From Vagococcus allomyrinae (GTDB taxonomy: Bacteria > Bacillota > Bacilli > Lactobacillales > Vagococcaceae), in contig NZ_JAEEGA010000022.1 in assembly GCF_017829975.1 (NCBI RefSeq), forward strand, positions 27,507 through 91,506: 64,000 bases of DNA, in the 5' to 3' direction. Every line of letters starts with the position of its first letter. Position 1 is the stretch's first letter. Made by a program: the position numbers and the translations under genes. The notes beneath the pieces were generated by a model. The model ran no database searches. It was not told the origin of the DNA and worked only from the letters and a program-made list of their open reading frames with translations. Below are positions 8,088 through 17,382 of the stretch, piece after piece.

Positions 8088-10730
8088 ATGTTAGAAGAGA
8101 AAAATTTAGCACCAAAGTATGCACCTCAAGAAGTTGAAAAGGGACGGTACGCTAAATGGGTTGAAGACAAACGGTTTGTACCGAGTGAGGATCCAAAGGC
8201 TGAACCTTATTCCATCGTTATTCCGCCGCCAAATGTGACGGGGAAACTTCATTTAGGACACGCCTGGGATACGACACTACAAGATATTATTATCCGTCAC
8301 AAACGGATGCAAGGCTATGACACCCTGTGGTTACCAGGAATGGACCATGCTGGGATAGCCACTCAAACGAAAGTGGAAGAGAAGCTGGCTGAAGACGGGC
8401 TAACTCGTTACGATTTAGGTCGTGAAAAGTTCGTTGAAAAAACCTGGGAATGGAAAGAAGAGTACGCTGGCCATATCCGTGATCAGTGGGCCAAAATTGG
8501 CATCTCCGTTGATTATTCTCGGGAGCGTTTCACATTAGATGAAGGCTTGTCAGAAGCAGTTCGCAAGGTATTTGTGACGCTTTATGAAAAAGGGTTAATC
8601 TATCGCGGGGAATACATTATTAACTGGGATCCTAAGGCTAAAACAGCCTTATCCGATATAGAGGTAATTCACAAAGATGTGGAAGGGGCCTTTTATCACA
8701 TGAGCTATTTACTAGCTGATGGCAGCGGTGAGTCAGTCGAAATTGCCACAACTCGTCCTGAAACGATGTTAGGCGATACCGCAGTTGCGGTTCACCCTGA
8801 AGACGAGCGTTACCAGCACTTAATTGGTCAAAAGGTGATTTTACCACTGATCAACAAAGAGATTCCCGTTATTGCGGATGAATACGTTGATCCGGAGTTC
8901 GGAACGGGGGTTGTGAAAATTACCCCGGCCCATGATCCAAATGACTTTGAAGTAGGCAATCGTCATGACTTACCACGAGTGAACGTGATGAATGAAGATG
9001 GTTCGATTAATGCTTTAGGTGTCAAGTACGAGGGCATGGATCGTTTTGCGGCCCGCAAAGCCGTGATTAAAGATCTGGAAGCTGAAGGGCGTCTGGTAAA
9101 AATAGAAAAGATGGTTCACAGCGTTGGTCACTCTGAGCGCAGTGGGGTTGTGGTGGAACCGCGCTTATCCACACAGTGGTTCGTTAAAATGGCGCCATTG
9201 GCTAAAGAAGCCTTGGCCAATCAAGAAACAGCTGATCGAGTGGAATTTTATCCGCCACGCTTTAATCAAACCTTTGCAACCTGGATGGAAAATGTTCATG
9301 ATTGGGTTATCTCCCGTCAATTGTGGTGGGGACATCAAATTCCAGCTTGGTACCACAAACAAACTGGAGAGTTATATGTTGGGGAAAAAGCTCCGGCAGA
9401 CAGTGAGAATTGGGTTCAAGACGAAGATGTCTTAGATACTTGGTTTAGCTCTGCTTTATGGCCCTTCTCAACGATGGGATGGCCAGATGAGGAGTCAGCG
9501 GACTATCAGCGTTACTTCCCTAATTCAACTTTAGTAACAGGCTACGACATCATCTTCTTCTGGGTGAGTCGCATGATGTTCCAAAGTTTAGAGTTTACCG
9601 GCAAAGCGCCCTTCAAACATGTGTTGATGCACGGGTTAATTCGTGCGGAAGACGGTCGCAAAATGAGTAAGTCTCTGGGGAATGGCATCGATCCGATGGA
9701 AGTCATTGACAAATACGGTGCAGATGCCTTGCGTTGGTTTATGTCCAACGGGTCAACGCCAGGACAGGATATGCGCTTTAGTTATGATAAAATGGATGCT
9801 TCATGGAATTTTATTAATAAAATTTGGAATGCCAGCCGTTTTGTTTTGATGAACACAGAAGACTTTACCTATGAGGACATACAATTAGAGGGACACCAAA
9901 CAGTGGCCGATCGTTGGATTTTGACGCGTCTTAATGAAACGATCGATCGAGTGAACAAACTTTTCGAAAAGTTTGAGTTTGGTGAAGCTGGCCGTCACTT
10001 ATACAATTTTATTTGGGATGATTTCTGTGATTGGTATATTGAAATGAGCAAAGAGGTATTATATGGCGAAGACGAAGAGCAAAAGCAAATGACCCGCAGC
10101 GTCCTAGTGTATGCCTTAGACAATATCTTGCGTTTACTTCATCCAATTATGCCGTTTGTAACGGAAGCTATTTGGGAAAAACTGCCTCACCAAGGAGAAT
10201 CGATTGTCATAGCAAGTTACCCAACAGTCGTATCTGAGCTATCTGATGAAAAAGCTGCCCTTGGAATGGAAGTCTTGAAAGACGTCATTCGCTCGGTGCG
10301 CAATATTCGAGCAGAAGTCAATACGCCGCTTTCTAAAGCCATTACATTGTTAATTAAGACAAGTGACGATGAAGTCAGAGAGTTCCTGAAAACCAATCAA
10401 AATTATGTGCAACGTTTCTGTAACCCAGATGAATTGGTGATTTCGCCAGATATTGAGGCGCCGGAACTGGCCATGAGTGCTGTGATTACAGGGGCTGAAA
10501 TTTATCTGCCACTTGCTGACTTGATCAATATTGACGAAGAAATTAGTCGCTTGGAAAAAGAACTGGCTAAATGGACGAAAGAAGTGAAGATGGTTCAGGG
10601 GAAATTAGCAAATGAGCGCTTTGTTGCAAGTGCACCAGAAGCTGTCGTAGCTGGTGAACGTGAAAAAGAAAAAAATTATTTGGAAAAACAGGCAGCTGTC
10701 AAGGAGCGAATTGCGACATTACGTAAATAA
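8088..10730 (+). CDS. valS: valyl-tRNA synthetase
   Basis: This class I synthetase charges tRNA-Val. The 880-residue protein has the HIGH-type motif HLGH at 55-58, KMSKS at 525-529, a large inserted editing domain between them, and a C-terminal coiled-coil tail rich in Glu and Lys (about 810-880). Two in-frame ATGs lie at 8082 and 8088. The AGAGGG ribosome site abuts the first and sits six bases before the second, so 8088 is preferred. folC follows 20 bases later and is probably cotranscribed under the same T-box. Confidence 0.96.
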   Translation: MLEEKNLAPKYAPQEVEKGRYAKWVEDKRFVPSEDPKAEPYSIVIPPPNVTGKLHLGHAWDTTLQDIIIRHKRMQGYDTLWLPGMDHAGIATQTKVEEKLAEDGLTRYDLGREKFVEKTWEWKEEYAGHIRDQWAKIGISVDYSRERFTLDEGLSEAVRKVFVTLYEKGLIYRGEYIINWDPKAKTALSDIEVIHKDVEGAFYHMSYLLADGSGESVEIATTRPETMLGDTAVAVHPEDERYQHLIGQKVILPLINKEIPVIADEYVDPEFGTGVVKITPAHDPNDFEVGNRHDLPRVNVMNEDGSINALGVKYEGMDRFAARKAVIKDLEAEGRLVKIEKMVHSVGHSERSGVVVEPRLSTQWFVKMAPLAKEALANQETADRVEFYPPRFNQTFATWMENVHDWVISRQLWWGHQIPAWYHKQTGELYVGEKAPADSENWVQDEDVLDTWFSSALWPFSTMGWPDEESADYQRYFPNSTLVTGYDIIFFWVSRMMFQSLEFTGKAPFKHVLMHGLIRAEDGRKMSKSLGNGIDPMEVIDKYGADALRWFMSNGSTPGQDMRFSYDKMDASWNFINKIWNASRFVLMNTEDFTYEDIQLEGHQTVADRWILTRLNETIDRVNKLFEKFEFGEAGRHLYNFIWDDFCDWYIEMSKEVLYGEDEEQKQMTRSVLVYALDNILRLLHPIMPFVTEAIWEKLPHQGESIVIASYPTVVSELSDEKAALGMEVLKDVIRSVRNIRAEVNTPLSKAITLLIKTSDDEVREFLKTNQNYVQRFCNPDELVISPDIEAPELAMSAVITGAEIYLPLADLINIDEEISRLEKELAKWTKEVKMVQGKLANERFVASAPEAVVAGEREKEKNYLEKQAAVKERIATLRK

Positions 10731-10750
10731 TTAACTGGGGGAATTTGGAC

Positions 10751-12040
10751 ATGACTTACATGGAAGCTCTCGAGTGGATTCATAGTCGTCTGCCATTCGG
10801 ATCACGGCCAGGTTTGGATCGGATCAACGGACTACTTGATCGATTGGATAACCCGCAAAATAAAATTAAGACCATTCACATTGGCGGAACCAACGGCAAA
10901 GGGTCGACGGTTACTTTTTTAAGGTGTTTACTAGAAGAGGCAGGTCTCGTGGTTGGGACCTTCACCTCGCCTTATATCACGGCCTTCAACGAACGGATTG
11001 CGATTAATAATCGACCGATAGCTGATGACCATTTAGTCGCCTTAGTCAAAAAATTTCAACCGTTGGTGGCCGAACTGGATGAACAGCCTGAAATAGCTGG
11101 TGCCACGGAGTTTGAAATAATTACAGCGATGATGTTTGATTATTTTTATAGCGAATCGGTAGACGTGGCGATTGTTGAAGTTGGTTTAGGTGGCACTTTG
11201 GATTGCACCAATGTGATGACGCCGTTAATCAGTGGAATTACGACAATCGGACTGGATCATATGGATATCTTAGGTGATACCCTGCCGCAAATTGCCGAAC
11301 AAAAAGCCGGGATCATCAAAGAGGGGCGTCCAGTTGTGACAGGGAATATCTCAACAGACGCTTTGGACGTGCTAGTCGCAGAAGCTGCAAGAAAAAGCAG
11401 TCCCATAGCCCAGTATCAAGTGGACTATCACATAACCAATCAACGCTCCTTGGGAATTGAAGGGGAGTCCTTTGAGTTCAGCAGCCAGGATTTTCAGTTG
11501 GCGGTTAAAATTCCACTGATTGGACAACATCAGCGAGACAATGCTGGATTGGCCCTTGAGCTATTTCGCCAATTAGGCCCAAGTTTGGGGTATGATCCTA
11601 GTCAGGTCGATTGTTCTAGTGCTTTGCTAAAAGCGGAGTGGGCTGGCAGAATGGAGACGATCAGCGAGGCTCCCTTAGTATTAATCGATGGGGCTCATAA
11701 TGAACCAGCTGTTCAGGTGTTAGTGGATAATTTGAGATTAGAGTTTCCTGATCGTCAGATTTACACAATTTTTGCAGCAATTAAGCCAAAAGCCGTTGAA
11801 AAGATGTTACAATTATTATTGACAGTCCCGAAAATGCATTTACATGTGACCACTTTTGATTATCCAAAAGCTTATGAGTTAACGGATTATCCTTTAACTG
11901 AACTGGAAGAGATTGAGCTGATTGAGGATTGGCAAAAATCATTGATGGAACTTAAAGAACAGTTAAAGCCTGACGATGTATTATTAGTCACCGGTTCGTT
12001 GTACTTTATTTCTCAAGTGAGATCGTTTCTGCTAGGATAG
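10751..12040 (+). CDS. folC: folylpolyglutamate synthase / dihydrofolate synthase FolC
   Basis: FolC adds glutamate to folates, and in many bacteria also makes dihydrofolate from dihydropteroate. It is a Mur-ligase-type enzyme of 429 residues with the P-loop GTNGKGS at 46-52, FTSPYITAFNERI, the VEVGLGGTLDCTN metal and folate region near 140, and LIDGAHNEPA near 314. The ATG at 10751 has a GGGGGA site eight bases upstream; a TTG six bases earlier is less likely. valS-folC is a classic Firmicutes pairing. Confidence 0.95.
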   Translation: MTYMEALEWIHSRLPFGSRPGLDRINGLLDRLDNPQNKIKTIHIGGTNGKGSTVTFLRCLLEEAGLVVGTFTSPYITAFNERIAINNRPIADDHLVALVKKFQPLVAELDEQPEIAGATEFEIITAMMFDYFYSESVDVAIVEVGLGGTLDCTNVMTPLISGITTIGLDHMDILGDTLPQIAEQKAGIIKEGRPVVTGNISTDALDVLVAEAARKSSPIAQYQVDYHITNQRSLGIEGESFEFSSQDFQLAVKIPLIGQHQRDNAGLALELFRQLGPSLGYDPSQVDCSSALLKAEWAGRMETISEAPLVLIDGAHNEPAVQVLVDNLRLEFPDRQIYTIFAAIKPKAVEKMLQLLLTVPKMHLHVTTFDYPKAYELTDYPLTELEEIELIEDWQKSLMELKEQLKPDDVLLVTGSLYFISQVRSFLLG

Positions 12041-12167
12041 GTCTTTGACCAGTCTGATTTAACAATGGCCATATGAAACAAAGGGGGATCTGGAAATGAT
12101 CTGTGCTGTTTTCTACATTTTCGGTTAAACCAAAGAAGCAAAAAAGCTTTTCAAACAGGAGGTTCCA

Positions 12168-12833
12168 ATGATAAAAGAGTATAAAGGCATCATTTTTGAC
12201 ATGGATGGGCTACTTTTTGACACTGAAACAATTTATTGTGAGGCAAGCATGAAATTAGCCCCGAAATATGGGCTAACAGGCTACGATGAAGAGTTGTATA
12301 TGCGCTATGTGGGGGTTTCTGATGAGGAATTACAGCAGGCCTATTATCAGGATTTCTCAGATGTTCCTAATGAAACCATCGACGCTTTTATGGCAGAAGG
12401 CCACCAAGAAGTCAAGCAGATGTTTTTGGCCGGTCAAGCAGCGTTAAAACCAGGCGTTGTCGAGATTTTGCGACACTTTAAACAAGCCGCTATTCCCTGT
12501 GTTGTCGCCAGCAGTAATATGCGAATTTTTATTGACATCTTACTGGATAAGGCTAAAATCCGTGATTTTTTTATTGACATTGTGTCAGCTGAGGACGTGA
12601 CCCGAGCAAAACCAGATCCAGAAATCGTAGAAAAAGCTGTGAGTAGATTAGGATTCCGTGCTTCTGATTGTTTGATGTTAGAAGACTCTTTTAATGGGGT
12701 GCTTGCTTCTCATGGCGCTGGTGTGGATGTGATTATGGTCCCTGATTTACTTCAACCAACAGCTGAGATTCGTGAAAAAACCTTAAAAGTGTTGCCAGAT
12801 TTAAAAGAAGTGAAGGAAATGCTCCTAAAATAA
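12168..12833 (+). CDS. HAD-superfamily hydrolase, beta-phosphoglucomutase-like
   Basis: A 221-residue haloacid dehalogenase-type phosphatase or phosphomutase. Motif I is FDMDGLLFDTE (residues 10-20), with the nucleophile Asp and the Asp two residues on. Motif II is VVASSN near 113. Motif III and IV are the Lys of AKPDPE near 148 and LEDSFNGV near 168. The helical cap between motifs I and II is the subclass I type. The substrate cannot be told from sequence; many relatives dephosphorylate sugar phosphates. AGGAGGT precedes the ATG. Confidence 0.9.
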   Translation: MIKEYKGIIFDMDGLLFDTETIYCEASMKLAPKYGLTGYDEELYMRYVGVSDEELQQAYYQDFSDVPNETIDAFMAEGHQEVKQMFLAGQAALKPGVVEILRHFKQAAIPCVVASSNMRIFIDILLDKAKIRDFFIDIVSAEDVTRAKPDPEIVEKAVSRLGFRASDCLMLEDSFNGVLASHGAGVDVIMVPDLLQPTAEIREKTLKVLPDLKEVKEMLLK

Positions 12834-12841
12834 ATGAAATG

Positions 12842-12890
12842 GCCTCTTTTTTACTTATCTTTAAGGTAAGAAGTAAAAAGGAGGCTTTTT
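12842..12890 (+). terminator. terminator hairpin overlapping the radC ribosome binding site
   Basis: A 15-base-pair stem (12842-12856 with 12871-12885, one G-U pair) is followed by five T. The descending arm contains AAAAGGAGG (12876-12884), which is also the only good ribosome site for radC, whose ATG is at 12892. Confidence 0.8.
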
Positions 12891-12891
12891 G

Positions 12892-13587
12892 ATGGAAGAA
12901 ATCGGCAGTAGAAATTTAATATCTGAAGTACCAGAGGCTAATCGCCCTCGAGAGCGGTTGATTCACTATGGGGAAGGGGCGCTGTCGGATCAAGAATTAT
13001 TAGCCATTGTGCTACGAACAGGTTCTAAAGAAAAAAACGTGATGCACCTCTCTTTGCAAATTTTGAATCACTTTGGCAGCCTTTATGACTTAAAAATGGC
13101 TTCTTGTGAAGAACTTCAAGAAATCAAAGGGGTTGGTCCAATTAAAGCCGTTGAAATCAAAGCGGTGGTGGAATTTGGCATGCGTTTAGCGAAGGCCAAT
13201 CAGCTTAAATTGGGTAAAGTCACCTCGAGCATGGAAATAGGTCAGACGATGATTGACGAATTGAAGGATTTGCGGCAAGAACATTTAATGGCCCTGTATT
13301 TAAATACAAAGAATGAAATGATTAAGAAGGAAACGTTATTCATCGGTAGTTTAAACCAAAGTGTTGCCCATCCGCGGGAAATCTTTCGATCGGCAGTTAA
13401 ATATTCAGCCGCAAGAATAATTTTAGTTCATAATCATCCTTCAGGAGATACTTATCCATCTGAAAATGACATTGAATTCACTAAAAGAGTAGTAGAATGC
13501 GGAGAATTAATGGGGATTGAATTGTTGGATCACTTGGTAATTGGCCATCAAAGTTATTGCAGTTTAAAGGAACTTCGTGTTATTTAA
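12892..13587 (+). CDS. radC: RadC-family JAB/MPN domain protein
   Basis: RadC proteins carry an N-terminal helix-hairpin-helix (here around EIKGVGPIKAVEIKA, 77-91) and a JAB1/MPN metalloprotease-like domain with HNHPSGD at 180-186, the zinc-binding motif. The early proposal of a DNA-repair role is not well supported, so the function of the family remains open. The 231-residue length is normal. The ATG at 12892 is eight bases after AAAGGAGG, and that ribosome site sits inside the arm of the preceding terminator hairpin. Confidence 0.93.
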   Translation: MEEIGSRNLISEVPEANRPRERLIHYGEGALSDQELLAIVLRTGSKEKNVMHLSLQILNHFGSLYDLKMASCEELQEIKGVGPIKAVEIKAVVEFGMRLAKANQLKLGKVTSSMEIGQTMIDELKDLRQEHLMALYLNTKNEMIKKETLFIGSLNQSVAHPREIFRSAVKYSAARIILVHNHPSGDTYPSENDIEFTKRVVECGELMGIELLDHLVIGHQSYCSLKELRVI

Positions 13588-13625
13588 TGGAGGTTTAATT
13601 AGGGGAGCGGCTGAAAAGGTTGTAC

Positions 13626-13654
13626 TTGCAATTGTTTTATTAATACGTTATCAT
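13626..13654 (+). promoter_or_regulatory. candidate promoter of the cold-shock gene
   Basis: TTGCAA (13626-13631) and TATCAT (13649-13654) are spaced by 17 bases. This would give a long leader of about 120 bases before the cold-shock ATG, as is usual for csp genes, whose leaders affect mRNA stability and translation in the cold. Confidence 0.5.
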
Positions 13655-13781
13655 AATAGGTGTAATTCTAGAAGGTTAGTACGTAGAAGTTGTTTAACAA
13701 GATGAATGGCAGACACCTCTATCGTACCACAAAAGTATTACAATATTATGTGCAAGACAAGGCACGAGGAGGAAACACAAC

Positions 13782-13985
13782 ATGGAACAAGGTACAGTGA
13801 AATGGTTTAACGCAGAAAAAGGCTTTGGATTTATCCAACGCGAAAATGATGGTGGAGACGTATTTGTACATTTTTCAGCGATCCAAGGAGAAGGTTTCAA
13901 ATCATTAGAAGAAGGTCAATCAGTTACTTTTGAAATTGAAGACACAGACCGCGGCCCGCAAGCAGCTAACGTTACTAAAAACTAA
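13782..13985 (+). CDS. cold-shock protein (CspA family)
   Basis: A 67-residue single OB-fold RNA and DNA chaperone. The RNA-binding motifs are KGFGFI (13-18) and VFVHF (27-31), and the length is standard. A GAGGAGG site precedes the ATG and a strong terminator follows. The protein melts RNA structures during cold shock and often in fast growth. Which csp paralogue it is cannot be told from one copy. Confidence 0.97.
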   Translation: MEQGTVKWFNAEKGFGFIQRENDGGDVFVHFSAIQGEGFKSLEEGQSVTFEIEDTDRGPQAANVTKN

Positions 13986-14000
13986 TTTAAACTTTAATCA

Positions 14001-14044
14001 AAAACACCCAGTCCACTATTACAGGAGACTGGGTGTTTTTTTCT
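14001..14044 (+). terminator. terminator after csp
   Basis: Arms ACACCCAGTC and GACTGGGTGT form a hairpin with A-rich upstream and T-rich downstream flanks, so it could also serve the convergent DUF3042 gene. Confidence 0.9.
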
Positions 14045-14060
14045 TTTAAGGAGGTTCTGA

Positions 14061-14228
14061 CTAACGAGCACGACTTTTGCGCATTGCTTTGCGACGGTTG
14101 TCGTCAATCATGTTTTCTTTTTCTTCAATTGGTTCGATGACTGTCTTTTTGACACCATATAAGATACCCGCTAGAGTAGCCACTGTTACAGTTGTTCCTG
14201 CTAGGAAACCAGATACAAATTTTTTCAT
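14061..14228 (-). CDS. DUF3042 small membrane-anchored protein
   Basis: Reading the minus strand from the ATG at 14228 gives a 55-residue protein. It starts MKKFVSGFLAGT, has a hydrophobic segment to about residue 26 ending in YGVKK, then TVIEPIEEKENMIDDNRRKA and a basic RKSRAR tail. This matches DUF3042, a small family found in Lactobacillales. Its function is not known; it looks like a single-pass membrane peptide with a charged cytoplasmic tail. An AAAGGTGA site lies six bases before this ATG; another ATG sits one codon upstream. Confidence 0.85.
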   Translation of the reverse strand: MKKFVSGFLAGTTVTVATLAGILYGVKKTVIEPIEEKENMIDDNRRKAMRKSRAR

Positions 14229-14405
14229 CATTAATCACCTTTTCATCTATTAGATATGTTCTATTATCCAACAGATTGTTAAAAAAAGCTAGTGATATAC
14301 TATTTTGATTTAGGGGAAGCGCGGTGAAAGGGGAAAGTCTATCTTTCTTCTACTACTTTGGCTTGGAAAGTGATAGAATTAGGAATGAATTGGAGGTTGG
14401 TGGAA

Positions 14406-15167
14406 ATGACAAAAGTAATTGCTCATCGTGGTAGTAAAGGAACTCATCCTGAAAATACGATTGCCGCTTTTTTAGAAGCCGTTGACTGTCAGTGTGATGG
14501 GATTGAATTAGACGTCCAATACACGAAAGATAAAGTGTTGGTTGTCATTCATGATAATTCAGTTGATCGGACAACCAATGGACGGGGAGAAGTTGATCAC
14601 TTAACGCTGCAAGAAATTCAACAACTGGATGCTGGAAGTTGGTTTGACGAAATTTACAGGGATCAGCGGGTGCCGCTTTTGACGGAAGTGTTGGAGTTGT
14701 TAAAGGAAAGAGAATTTAAGGGCTTGCTTAATATTGAAATAAAGACGGATGAAAAACCTTATATGGGGATTGAAGAGGATCTTGTCAAAGTGATGCAAAG
14801 TCAACCATGGCCTTTTGACTACCTTTATTCAAGTTTTAATTTGGCGTCTCTCGAATTGGCTCAACAACTGGACCCAACGGCGCCTAAGGCTTATATTATT
14901 GGAGTATCTCCTAAGAAAATTAAGCAAGCTCGCGGGCTGTCGTTTATTAGTGCTATCCACCCTAAAATAGATTGGGTGAAGGCTCAGGGGGAGCGAATAA
15001 GCGCCTATCCGAAGGCGGTTCGTCCATGGACAGTCAATGACGAGCTTGATATGCAAGATTGTTTTAGAAAAAAAATTGCTGGAATTCATACGGATTATCC
15101 CCGAGAAGCGATGCGTTATCGTCGCTTAATGTATCCTAATTTATCATATGGAGAGGTTAAGAATTAG
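14406..15167 (+). CDS. glycerophosphodiester phosphodiesterase (GDPD)
   Basis: This enzyme hydrolyses glycerophosphodiesters to glycerol-3-phosphate and an alcohol. The 253-residue, apparently cytoplasmic protein (no signal peptide) has the GDPD signature near the N-terminus: AHRGSKGTHPENT, then DGIELDVQYTKD and VVIHDNSVDRTTNG, supplying the two catalytic His and the metal-binding Glu and Asp. The ATG at 14406 has TGGAGG upstream; the frame is open to 14358 but without a ribosome site. It shares one base with miaA, so it heads a coupled operon with miaA, hflX and a PLP enzyme. Confidence 0.92.
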   Translation: MTKVIAHRGSKGTHPENTIAAFLEAVDCQCDGIELDVQYTKDKVLVVIHDNSVDRTTNGRGEVDHLTLQEIQQLDAGSWFDEIYRDQRVPLLTEVLELLKEREFKGLLNIEIKTDEKPYMGIEEDLVKVMQSQPWPFDYLYSSFNLASLELAQQLDPTAPKAYIIGVSPKKIKQARGLSFISAIHPKIDWVKAQGERISAYPKAVRPWTVNDELDMQDCFRKKIAGIHTDYPREAMRYRRLMYPNLSYGEVKN

Positions 15168-16108
15168 TGAGAAAAGAGAAGGTATTAGTGATTGTCGGAC
15201 CAACAGCAGTTGGAAAAACGGCGTTAAGTGTTGATTTAGCTAAAAGGTTTAATGGTGAGATTATTAGTGGTGATTCTTTACAAGTTTACCGAGGGCTCGA
15301 TATTGGCACTGCTAAAGCAACTGCTGAGGAACAGCAAGGCATCCCCCACTATTTATTAGATGTTCGCGATCAGCAGGAAAATTTTTCGGTGGCGGATTTT
15401 CAGACGAGCGGGCGCCAGCATCTGGCTGATTGCCATCATCGAAGTAAGTTGCCGATTGTTGTCGGTGGAACTGGTCTTTATATTCAATCATTGTTATTTG
15501 ATTTTGAATTAGGGGGGCAGAAAAAGGACATCGATACTTCAGAACTTCGCCAGGAATTGACCGCATACTGTGAGCGATTCGGCGTGCTCAAATTGTGGGA
15601 GAGATTGCGCGATCAAGACCGAGGGGCAGCAGAAGCGATTCATCCCAACAATGTCAAGCGTGTGATTCGTGCCCTTGAAGTGGTTGAACTGACAGGCAAG
15701 AGCGTGACTGAACAGAGACAAGTGGACTTTCGTGACTTGGATAGTGCGTTGTATGACGTAAAGTTGATCGGGCTGACAACCGAGCGAGAAGTTCTTTATG
15801 AACGGATCAATCAGCGTGTGGACCTGATGGTGGCGGAAGGTTTGCTAACGGAAGCTCGTGGTGTCTATGAGCAAGGCGAGATCCAAGGGGCTCAGGGGAT
15901 TGGTTATAAAGAGTTTTTTCCCTATTTTCAAGGGGAGTCTGACTTGGAGACAGCCGTTGCCCAAGTGAAGCAAAATTCCCGCCGTTACGCCAAACGACAA
16001 TTAACGTGGTTTCGCAATCGCATGTCAGTTGAATGGTGGGACTTAGTCGCTTACCCACAGCGGTTAACGGAACTTCAGTCAACAGTAACAGATTGGTTGG
16101 ACAAATAG
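15167..16108 (+). CDS. miaA: tRNA dimethylallyltransferase MiaA
   Basis: MiaA adds the dimethylallyl group to A37 of tRNAs reading UNN codons. The 313-residue protein has the P-loop GPTAVGKT at 11-18, SGDSLQVYRGLDIGTAK (about 35-51), PHYLLD, VGGTGLY near 99, and RAIEALE-like RVIRALEVVELTGKS. The start is GTG at 15167, overlapping the TAG of the diesterase gene by one base with a GGAGAGG ribosome site upstream. hflX follows within 40 bases, as in many bacteria. Confidence 0.95.
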   Translation: MRKEKVLVIVGPTAVGKTALSVDLAKRFNGEIISGDSLQVYRGLDIGTAKATAEEQQGIPHYLLDVRDQQENFSVADFQTSGRQHLADCHHRSKLPIVVGGTGLYIQSLLFDFELGGQKKDIDTSELRQELTAYCERFGVLKLWERLRDQDRGAAEAIHPNNVKRVIRALEVVELTGKSVTEQRQVDFRDLDSALYDVKLIGLTTEREVLYERINQRVDLMVAEGLLTEARGVYEQGEIQGAQGIGYKEFFPYFQGESDLETAVAQVKQNSRRYAKRQLTWFRNRMSVEWWDLVAYPQRLTELQSTVTDWLDK

Positions 16109-16143
16109 ATGGGGCTTTTATTAGAAGGGAGCTTGAATGTGTT

Positions 16144-17382
16144 TTGCTAGAACGTGAAAAAGTAATTTTAGTCGGCGTAGAAACGCAAAGTAATCAGCAG
16201 TATTTTACTGAATCGATGAAAGAATTAAAAAATTTAACGGAAACAGCTCAAGGAGAAGTTGTTTACCAACTAGTTCAAAAAAGGCAGATGGTGAGCCGTC
16301 AAACGATTATCGGTAAAGGCAAATTGGCAGAATTAGTCCAGTTAGTCGATGCTCATGAAGCAGACCTGGTCGTCTTTAATCAGCCGTTAACCCCTCGTCA
16401 AAGCCAGATAATTCATGAAGCTGTTAATGTGAGGGTGTTGGACCGAGTTCAATTGATTCTTGATATTTTTGCTATGAGAGCTCAATCGAAAGCTGGCAAA
16501 CTGCAAGTAGAACTGGCTCAATTGAATTATTTGCTTCCCCGTTTAGTTGGACAAGGAACCAGTTTGTCTCGCTTAGGTGGCGGCATTGGAACCCGGGGAC
16601 CAGGGGAAACAAAATTAGAGACAGATCGTCGTCATATTAGAAATAAATTGACGACCATCAGACGGGAGTTAAAAGAACTTGGGGCCAGTCGAGAACGCAA
16701 TCGTCAAAAACGTCAAGAGGCCAACGTTTTTCAAATTGGTCTAATCGGCTATACCAATGCGGGCAAATCAACTTTGTTGAACATGTTGACTGACGCGCAG
16801 ACCTATTCTGAGGACCAGTTATTTGCCACCTTAGATCCGTTGACAAAGCAGTGGCAGATGGCAGAAGGTTTTCAAGTGACGGTAACGGATACGGTCGGTT
16901 TTATTCAAGAGCTACCGACGCAACTGATTGAGGCTTTTCAATCAACATTGGAAGAAAGTCGCAACATGGATTTGTTGCTCCACGTGGTAGATGCCAGTTC
17001 TGAAGATCGCCACCTTCAAGAAAAAACTGTGTTGAGTTTGTTGGAAGAGCTAGAAATGACTAATATTCCCTTGATGACTGTTTACAATAAAATGGATCAA
17101 GTGGATGATCAGTCATTCGTGCCAACCCTTTTTCCTAATATAAAAATCTCGGCTCAAAACCCAGCTGATCGCGTGGTAGTCGAAGCTGGCATCAGACGTA
17201 AAATAATGGAGATGTTTGAGCCTTATGAAAAACACTTAAAGGTTGCAGAAGGTCACATCTTGAATCGTTTGGTGACGAATACGTTATTAGTCAGTCAAGA
17301 ATTTGATGAAGAAGCAGAAGTTTACATTGCTAAGGGGTTTGCTTCCAAGAATTCTCGTTGGCTTAAAGGAGGAGAAGCGTGA
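16144..17382 (+). CDS. hflX: GTPase HflX, ribosome rescue and splitting factor
   Basis: HflX binds ribosomes and splits stalled ones under stress. The 413-residue protein has the N-terminal HflX domain with TPRQSQIIHEAVNVRVLDR, the RGPGETKLETDRR linker, and a GTPase domain with G1 GYTNAGKST from residue 202, DTVGF as G3 and YNKMDQ as G4. The frame is open far upstream into miaA. The likeliest start is TTG at 16144, 12 bases after AAGGGAG; this start is uncertain. The stop overlaps the next ATG. Confidence 0.93.
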   Translation: MLEREKVILVGVETQSNQQYFTESMKELKNLTETAQGEVVYQLVQKRQMVSRQTIIGKGKLAELVQLVDAHEADLVVFNQPLTPRQSQIIHEAVNVRVLDRVQLILDIFAMRAQSKAGKLQVELAQLNYLLPRLVGQGTSLSRLGGGIGTRGPGETKLETDRRHIRNKLTTIRRELKELGASRERNRQKRQEANVFQIGLIGYTNAGKSTLLNMLTDAQTYSEDQLFATLDPLTKQWQMAEGFQVTVTDTVGFIQELPTQLIEAFQSTLEESRNMDLLLHVVDASSEDRHLQEKTVLSLLEELEMTNIPLMTVYNKMDQVDDQSFVPTLFPNIKISAQNPADRVVVEAGIRRKIMEMFEPYEKHLKVAEGHILNRLVTNTLLVSQEFDEEAEVYIAKGFASKNSRWLKGGEA

